This document shows positions 5,301 through 9,071 of a stretch of DNA of 9,071 nt, in pieces (position 1 is the stretch's first letter; each line of letters begins with the position of its first letter). The stretch is from JBAYSY01 sp041675885. GTDB lineage: Bacteria; Pseudomonadota; Alphaproteobacteria; Rhodobacterales; Rhodobacteraceae. A program made the position numbers and the translations under genes. The notes under the pieces are model-generated. The model was given only the letters and a program-made list of their open reading frames with translations, did no database searches and was not told where the DNA came from. The stretch covers positions 1 to 9,071 of the forward strand of contig JBAYSY010000068.1 in the NCBI GenBank assembly GCA_041675885.1, in the 5' to 3' direction.

Positions 5301-7704
5301 GGTCTATGTCACCGCCTCGGTGCTGCGGCCGATGGATGCGGCGGCGGGGCGGATGCCCGCCCGCGCGCTGGGCCTTGCCCATGCCAGTATCGACCCCGGC
5401 CGCCGCCACCTGCCGGTCGAGATCGTCACCGCGCCCGAGGCGGAGCCGCGCGGCCCGCTGGACATCGGCCTGCGGGTCGAGGGCGTCGGGCCGGGCGAGA
5501 CGGCCTATGTCACGGTGGCGGCGGTGGATCTGGGCATCCTCAACCTGACCGGGTTCGCCAGCCCCGATCCTGCAGGCCATTACTTCGGCCAGCGCAGGCT
5601 GGGTGTCGGCATCCGCGATATCTACGGGCGGCTGATCGACGGGATGAGCGGGGCCGAGGGCCGGGTGCGTTCGGGCGGCGACGCCGCGCAGGCGGCCGGG
5701 CTTCAGGCGCCACCGCCGACCGAGGAGCTGGTGGCCTATTTCACCGGCCCGGTGCAGGTCGCGCCGGACGGTACCGCGCAGGTTTCCTTCGACCTGCCCG
5801 CCTTCAACGGCACGGTGCGGGTGATGGCGGTGGCATGGTCGCAAAGCGGCGTCGGCCAGGCCGAGGCCGATGTGCTGGTCACCGACCCGGTGGTGGTCGC
5901 GGCCAGCCTGCCGCGCTTCCTGTCGCCGGGGGATGAAAGCCGGTTGCGGCTGGAGATGACCCATGCCCGTGGCCCCGCCGGGGCGATGGCGCTGGAGGCC
6001 GTGGCCGAGGGCGCGCAGCTTGGCGCGGTGCCCGAGGGCTTCGATCTGGCCGAGGGCGGCCGGGCGGTGATCGAGGTGCCGGTCAGTGCCGAGGCTGCCG
6101 GGCTTGGCCGGATCTCGGTCGCGGTGACCACGCCCGAGGGGCGGCGGCTGGGGCGTGACCTCATGTTGCCGGTGCAGGCGGGCGACCCGGCGGTGACGCG
6201 CACCAGCCGTTTCGACCTTGCGCAGGGGCAGACCTTCACGCTCGGCCCCGACGCCTTCGCCGGGCTGGTGCCGGGCACCGGCCGGGTGACGGTGGCGGCC
6301 GGGCAGATCGCGCGGTTCGATACGCCGGGGCTGCTGTCGATGCTCGACCGCTATCCCTACGGCTGCACCGAACAGATCACCTCGCGGGCGCTGCCGCTGC
6401 TTTACCTCGATCAGGTGGCGCGGGCGATGGACCTTCCCGGCGCCGACAACCTGGGCGAGCGGATCGGGCGGGCGATCGAGGGGGTGCTCTTGAACCAGAC
6501 CTCCGAGGGCGGCTTCGGTGTCTGGCGGGCCTCGCATTCGGGCGACCTGTGGCTTGGCGCCTATGTGACCGATTTCCTCAGCCGGGCGCGGGCGCAGGGT
6601 CATGCGGTGCCCGATCCGGCGTTCCAGTCGGCGCTCGACAACCTGCGCAACCGGGTGAACTACATGGGCGACTTCGAGCGCGGCGGCGGCGATCTGGCCT
6701 ATGCGCTGATGGTGCTGGCGCGTGAGGGGGCGGCGGCGGTGGGCGACCTGCGCTACTACGCCGACGTGAAGGGCGACGCGTTCGACACGCCCATCGCGGC
6801 GGCGCAGCTTGGCGCGGCGCTGGCGTCCTACGGCGATCAGGTGCGGGCCGACGCGATGTTCGCCCGCGCGGCGCGGATGGTCCGGGCCGAGGCCGGGCCG
6901 GAGGAAGCCGTCTGGCGGTCGGACTACGGCACGCGGCTGCGCGATTCCGCCGCCGTGCTGGCGCTGGCGACCGAGGCCGGGAGCGAGGCGGTGGACCGCG
7001 CGCTGCTGGCCGAGCGGATCGGGGTGCGGGCCGGGGAACGGGCGCTCTCGACGCAGGAGGCGGCGTGGATGCTGCTCGCCACCCATGCGCTGATCGACCG
7101 GCCGGGGGCCGAGGGGCTGGTGCTGAACGATGCGCCGGTGACCGGGCCGCTGGTGCAGGTGCTGGAATCCGAGGCTGCGCAGCCGGTGGCGATCCGCAAC
7201 GATGCGGCGCGCACAACCATGCTGACCGTGACCACCTATGGCGTGCCCGAGGTGCCGGAACCCGCCGGCGGCAACGGCTATGCCATCGAACGGCTGTATT
7301 ATACGCTGGAGGGCGAGCCCTTCGACGGTGCCGAGGTGGCGGTGGGCACGCGGCTGGTGACGGTGCTGGAAATCACCCCCTTCGGCCGGGGCGAGGCGCG
7401 GCTGATCGTGGCCGATCCGCTGCCCGCCGGGTTCGAGATCGACAACCCGAACCTGATCCGCGGCGGCGATATCGGCGGGCTGGACTGGCTGGGGCTGGAA
7501 AGCGACGTGGCGCATAGCGAGTTCCGGCAGGATCGCTTCATCACCGCCATCGACCGGCGCGGGCCGCAGCCGTTCCGGCTGGCCTATATCGTGCGGGCGG
7601 TCACGCCCGGCGCGTTCCACCATCCGGCCGCCAGCGTCGAGGACATGTATCGCCCCGAGCAGCGCGCCCATGGCGCGACCGGCCGGGTGATCGTGGTGGA
7701 ATGA
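2239..7704 (+). CDS. yfhM: YfhM-type bacterial alpha-2-macroglobulin with N-terminal PAN domain and thioester
   Basis: This is an exported protease-trapping protein of 1821 residues, longer than E. coli YfhM (about 1650) because of its N-terminal extension. Residues 1-23 look like a Sec signal peptide ending GLA, with no lipobox Cys. Residues 31-97 form a PAN/Apple-like domain with Cys56, 60, 66 and 78. An Ala-rich, probably helical stretch runs to about 275. Macroglobulin-like domains follow: one with Cys290 and Cys326; one near 490-575; an MG2-like domain near 602-700 (DRGAYRAGE); one near 835-945 with the family-type YQWYQMYGSW segment; and one near 955-1040 (KPAYAPGEVARLRI). A Gly/Ala/Pro-rich linker at about 1130-1161 may be the bait region. 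The thioester domain contains YPYGCTEQ, with Cys1376 and Gln1379, followed by an alpha-helical domain. Residues from about 1688 to the end resemble the bacterial MG10 domain. The family is thought to act in the periplasm: bait cleavage exposes the thioester, which binds the protease covalently. The stop overlaps pbpC, the usual partner. GGAGGA fixes the start. The family call is firm; domain borders are approximate. Confidence 0.95.
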   Translation: MRGLVKALGAVLIVLSHPLPGLAEGPVPERRAVVTNDTDLPGGDLRTILDTTLEACERACLADTRCTAFTFNSRNGSCFPKSAPGEAVFYQGAYSARIEAVAESVRARAAERAGDLSFLVARDLSAARTQAVGLGREHLTGGMSAAELRQAAAASQSLQQAAGLSGAAAAITDAPADWNDYAARLMAVSRGAVNSNRSRALDFAGRAVSASVNGYLRAATPAERHEALTVMARGLEGARRGQQAVGALRLAQQVLPHPATAAELDRVAGLYGFRIARHDVQSEGARPRICAEFTENLIAQGLDYTPYVQLPQPGLTVEPGERRQLCVVGMRHGERITLTFREGLPAADGQTLARSVPITAYVRDRSPTASFPGRGYVLPRTGSASIPVQTVNTGVLDLDLFRVSDRNLLRAMQDSYFGTPIDSWRAEEFRDGVAEAIWTGTAEVAMEVNRDVTTRLPLDEAIAGLDAGIYALRAAVPGMDEYDNPPAWQWFVVSDLGITTMSGVDGLHVFVRRLGTAEAAEGAKVALVSRANRVLDEVETDAMGYARFPEGLTRGTGGAEPALVTVTMGEDGGDDIAFLSLSDPEFDLSDRGVEGREAAPPIDVFLTTDRGAYRAGETVFVTALARDSTAEAIEGLPLTARLRRPDGVEYSRQLAADSGAGGHVYGFPVAGNAPRGTWRVDILADADAAPIASRSFLVEDFLPERIDFDLALDDAPLRPGEVADLTVDARYLFGAPAGDLAIEGEVVLRAADGLAGFPGYRFGPADEPFRARMEPLAFGHRTGEDGSATLPVVLPEAGAEGGRPLEAVIRLRLVEGSGRPVERSLTRALEPAAPMVGIRPLFDGVVQEGAEARFAVIGAGAAGERVPMDLRWTLTRIETRYQWYQMYGSWSWEPVTIRNRVAEGEVATGTDPGQIAVPVSWGQYELAVERADGALAGSSVRFRAGWYAPADVSETPDTLELSLDKPAYAPGEVARLRIVPRAAGTALVTVLSSRLVAMEAVEVAEGENIVELPVTDDWGAGVYVTASVLRPMDAAAGRMPARALGLAHASIDPGRRHLPVEIVTAPEAEPRGPLDIGLRVEGVGPGETAYVTVAAVDLGILNLTGFASPDPAGHYFGQRRLGVGIRDIYGRLIDGMSGAEGRVRSGGDAAQAAGLQAPPPTEELVAYFTGPVQVAPDGTAQVSFDLPAFNGTVRVMAVAWSQSGVGQAEADVLVTDPVVVAASLPRFLSPGDESRLRLEMTHARGPAGAMALEAVAEGAQLGAVPEGFDLAEGGRAVIEVPVSAEAAGLGRISVAVTTPEGRRLGRDLMLPVQAGDPAVTRTSRFDLAQGQTFTLGPDAFAGLVPGTGRVTVAAGQIARFDTPGLLSMLDRYPYGCTEQITSRALPLLYLDQVARAMDLPGADNLGERIGRAIEGVLLNQTSEGGFGVWRASHSGDLWLGAYVTDFLSRARAQGHAVPDPAFQSALDNLRNRVNYMGDFERGGGDLAYALMVLAREGAAAVGDLRYYADVKGDAFDTPIAAAQLGAALASYGDQVRADAMFARAARMVRAEAGPEEAVWRSDYGTRLRDSAAVLALATEAGSEAVDRALLAERIGVRAGERALSTQEAAWMLLATHALIDRPGAEGLVLNDAPVTGPLVQVLESEAAQPVAIRNDAARTTMLTVTTYGVPEVPEPAGGNGYAIERLYYTLEGEPFDGAEVAVGTRLVTVLEITPFGRGEARLIVADPLPAGFEIDNPNLIRGGDIGGLDWLGLESDVAHSEFRQDRFITAIDRRGPQPFRLAYIVRAVTPGAFHHPAASVEDMYRPEQRAHGATGRVIVVE
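6361..6375 (+). other. Thioester motif GCTEQ of the macroglobulin
   Basis: The codons read Gly-Cys1376-Thr-Glu-Gln1379, preceded by Tyr-Pro-Tyr. The internal thioester of the complement/alpha-2-macroglobulin family joins the Cys and Gln of a CxEQ motif, so both partners are present and the protein should be thioester-active. This places it with type I (YfhM) bacterial macroglobulins rather than the YfaS type, which lacks the motif. Confidence 0.9.
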
Positions 7705-7706
7705 TG
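7695..7706 (+). promoter_or_regulatory. Stop/start overlap coupling the macroglobulin gene to pbpC
   Basis: The sequence GGTGGAATGATG carries the macroglobulin stop TGA at 7702-7704 inside two consecutive in-frame ATG codons of pbpC (7701 and 7704). GGTGGA at 7695-7700 is a partial Shine-Dalgarno match, directly against the first ATG and three bases from the second. This arrangement indicates translational coupling, with terminating ribosomes restarting on pbpC. Which ATG is used cannot be decided; the proteins differ by one Met. Confidence 0.75.
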
Positions 7707-9071
7707 CGCGCGCTCGTCGCGCTGGCGCTGGGGCTCTGGCTGGCGGCGCTGGCGCGCGACGGTTTCGACCGCTGGGTGGCGGCGACGGCGATCCCGCCGC
7801 TGGCGGTCGAGACCTCGGTCGAGGTGCTGGCCCGCGACGGGCGGCTGTTGCGCGCCTATACGGTGGCGGACGGCCGCTGGCGGCTGGCGGCGGCGCCCGG
7901 GGGGGTCGATCCGTTCTTCCTCGACCTGCTGATCGCCTATGAGGACCGGCGTTTCCGCGACCATGCCGGGGTCGATCCTTGGGCGCTGCTGCGGGCGGGC
8001 TGGCAGGCGTTGCGGGCCGGGCGGGTGGTCTCGGGCGGCTCGACCCTGACCATGCAGGTGGCGCGGCTCCTGGAGGACAGCGGCACCGGCCGGATGGCGG
8101 GCAAGCTGCGGCAGGCGCGGCTGGCGCTGGCGCTGGAGCGGCGGCTGGAGAAGGACCGCATCCTGTCGCTCTATCTGCTGCTCGCGCCCTATGGCGGCAA
8201 TCTCGAAGGGCTGCGGGCGGCCACGCTCGCGTATTTCGGCAAGGAGCCTGCCCGGCTGACCCCGGCCGAGGCGGCACTGCTGGTCGCCCTGCCGCAGGCG
8301 CCCGAGGCGCGCAGGCCCGACCGCGCGCCCGGGGCGGCAGAGCGCGGCCGCGACCGGGTGCTTTTGCGTGCACAGGTGGCCGGGCTGATCGACGTCGAGA
8401 CCGTGGCGGCGGCGCGGCGCGAGCCGGTGCCCGTGGCCCGCCGCCCGTTCCCCGCCCGTGCGCCGCATCTGGCCGACCGGCTGCGGACGGCAGAGCCGGA
8501 GCGGCTGCGCCATGTGACCACCCTAGACGCCGGGCTTCAGGCGCGGATCGAGGCGCTGGCGGTGGACGCCATCGCCGGGCAGGGGGCGCGGCTTCAGGTG
8601 GCGATCGTGGTTGCCGACCATGCCTCGGGCGAGGTGCTGGCCTCGGTCGGTTCGGCCGGTTACCGGGCCGACGCCCGGCAGGGGTTCATCGACATGACCC
8701 GTGCCCTGCGCTCGCCCGGATCGGCGCTGAAGCCGCTGGTCTATGCGCTCGCGTTCGATCAGGGGCTGGCGCATCCCGAGACGCTGCTGGAAGACCGGCC
8801 CGCCGCCTTCGGCACCTATGTGCCGCAGAACTTCGACCGGCAGTTTCGCGGCACGGTGCGGGCGCGCGAGGCGTTGCAGCTTTCGCTCAACCTGCCGGTG
8901 GTCGCGCTGACCGAGGCGCTGGGCCCCGAGGGGCTGATGGCCGCGCTGCGCCGGGCCGGGGCGAAGCCGGTGGTGCCGGGCGGCGTGCCGGGGCTTGCGG
9001 TGGCGCTGGGCGGGGTGGGGGTCACGCTGGAGGACCTCGTGCAGGTGCAGGCTGTGCTGGCGCGGGGGGGC
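7701..9071 (+). CDS. pbpC: Penicillin-binding protein 1C, bifunctional transglycosylase/transpeptidase (3' end outside window)
   Basis: PBP1C polymerises lipid II glycan strands and has a penicillin-binding transpeptidase domain, anchored in the inner membrane facing the periplasm. The frame is open for 457 codons to the right edge; full-length homologues are roughly 700-800 residues. Residues 4-18 (ALVALALGLWLAALA) form a hydrophobic signal anchor. The GT51 glycosyltransferase has motif 1 EDRRFRDHAGVD with catalytic Glu81 and motif 2 GGSTLTMQVARL at 112-123; the TMQ variant is typical of PbpC rather than PBP1A/1B. A further segment, RLEKDRILSLYL, and the YFGKEPARLTPAEAALL stretch complete the domain. 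The transpeptidase domain has SPGSALKP, with nucleophile Ser341 and Lys344 of SxxK, and the SxN motif Ser395-Leu-Asn397. The KTG motif and the C-terminal domain lie beyond the window. It overlaps the macroglobulin gene by 4 bp (or 1 bp from the second ATG), the conserved yfhM-pbpC pairing. A run of seven G at 7899-7905 does not break the frame. Confidence 0.96.
   Translation, partial: MMRALVALALGLWLAALARDGFDRWVAATAIPPLAVETSVEVLARDGRLLRAYTVADGRWRLAAAPGGVDPFFLDLLIAYEDRRFRDHAGVDPWALLRAGWQALRAGRVVSGGSTLTMQVARLLEDSGTGRMAGKLRQARLALALERRLEKDRILSLYLLLAPYGGNLEGLRAATLAYFGKEPARLTPAEAALLVALPQAPEARRPDRAPGAAERGRDRVLLRAQVAGLIDVETVAAARREPVPVARRPFPARAPHLADRLRTAEPERLRHVTTLDAGLQARIEALAVDAIAGQGARLQVAIVVADHASGEVLASVGSAGYRADARQGFIDMTRALRSPGSALKPLVYALAFDQGLAHPETLLEDRPAAFGTYVPQNFDRQFRGTVRAREALQLSLNLPVVALTEALGPEGLMAALRRAGAKPVVPGGVPGLAVALGGVGVTLEDLVQVQAVLARGG

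Noticed and set aside
7899..7905. Possible frameshift in pbpC at the G7 run
   Set aside because: The frame before it starts at the coupled ATG and reads a signal anchor and a RLLRAYTVADGRWRL stretch typical of PbpC. The same frame after it reads EDRRF and GGSTLTMQ, so no shift is present.
2149..8373. 2074-codon open frame on the minus strand opposite the macroglobulin gene
   Set aside because: It is the in-register antisense shadow of the macroglobulin. Its translation is rich in Arg, His, Pro and Gln with no recognisable domain, and it stays open because the sense gene avoids TTA, TCA and CTA codons.
7584..8513. 309-codon minus-strand frame opposite pbpC
   Set aside because: Low-complexity Arg/Gln/Pro-rich translation, no ribosome site or domain, and it lies opposite conserved glycosyltransferase motifs.

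Overview
This is a very GC-rich window with strong G/C preference at third codon positions. It holds three protein-coding genes and almost no non-coding DNA. Composition, the absence of AT-rich codons and the gene content suggest an alphaproteobacterium, most likely of the Rhodobacter/Paracoccus group (Rhodobacterales). That placement is inference; no rRNA or other marker is present.

Layout. On the minus strand, from 2088 to the left edge, lies a hybrid sensor histidine kinase: coiled coil, two PAS domains, HisKA, HATPase and a receiver domain. It is cut by the window edge inside or just after the receiver. A 150-bp divergent intergenic region (2089-2238) follows. It contains a perfect 7-bp inverted repeat and an overlapping sequence resembling a CtrA box. 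On the plus strand, 2239-7704 encodes a 1821-residue exported alpha-2-macroglobulin of the YfhM type. It has an N-terminal PAN/Apple-like domain, macroglobulin-like domains, an intact CTEQ thioester motif and a C-terminal bacterial MG10-type domain. Its stop codon overlaps the start of pbpC (7701 to the right edge, incomplete), a bifunctional penicillin-binding protein 1C. The part of pbpC present carries the whole glycosyltransferase region and the SxxK and SxN transpeptidase motifs.

How they work together. The yfhM-pbpC pair is an established bacterial arrangement. The macroglobulin is thought to trap incoming proteases in the periplasm by its thioester, while PBP1C makes or repairs peptidoglycan, so the pair is read as a cell-envelope defence and repair unit. 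The overlapping ATGATG start indicates translational coupling. The divergent kinase may share control of the intergenic region, but nothing in the sequence proves that it regulates the pair.

I see no tRNA or rRNA gene, CRISPR array, insertion sequence, prophage or attachment site. The system is a known type. The less ordinary points are the PAN domain and helical insert at the front of the macroglobulin, the lack of a lipoprotein signal on it, and the dyad/CtrA-like element between the divergent genes.
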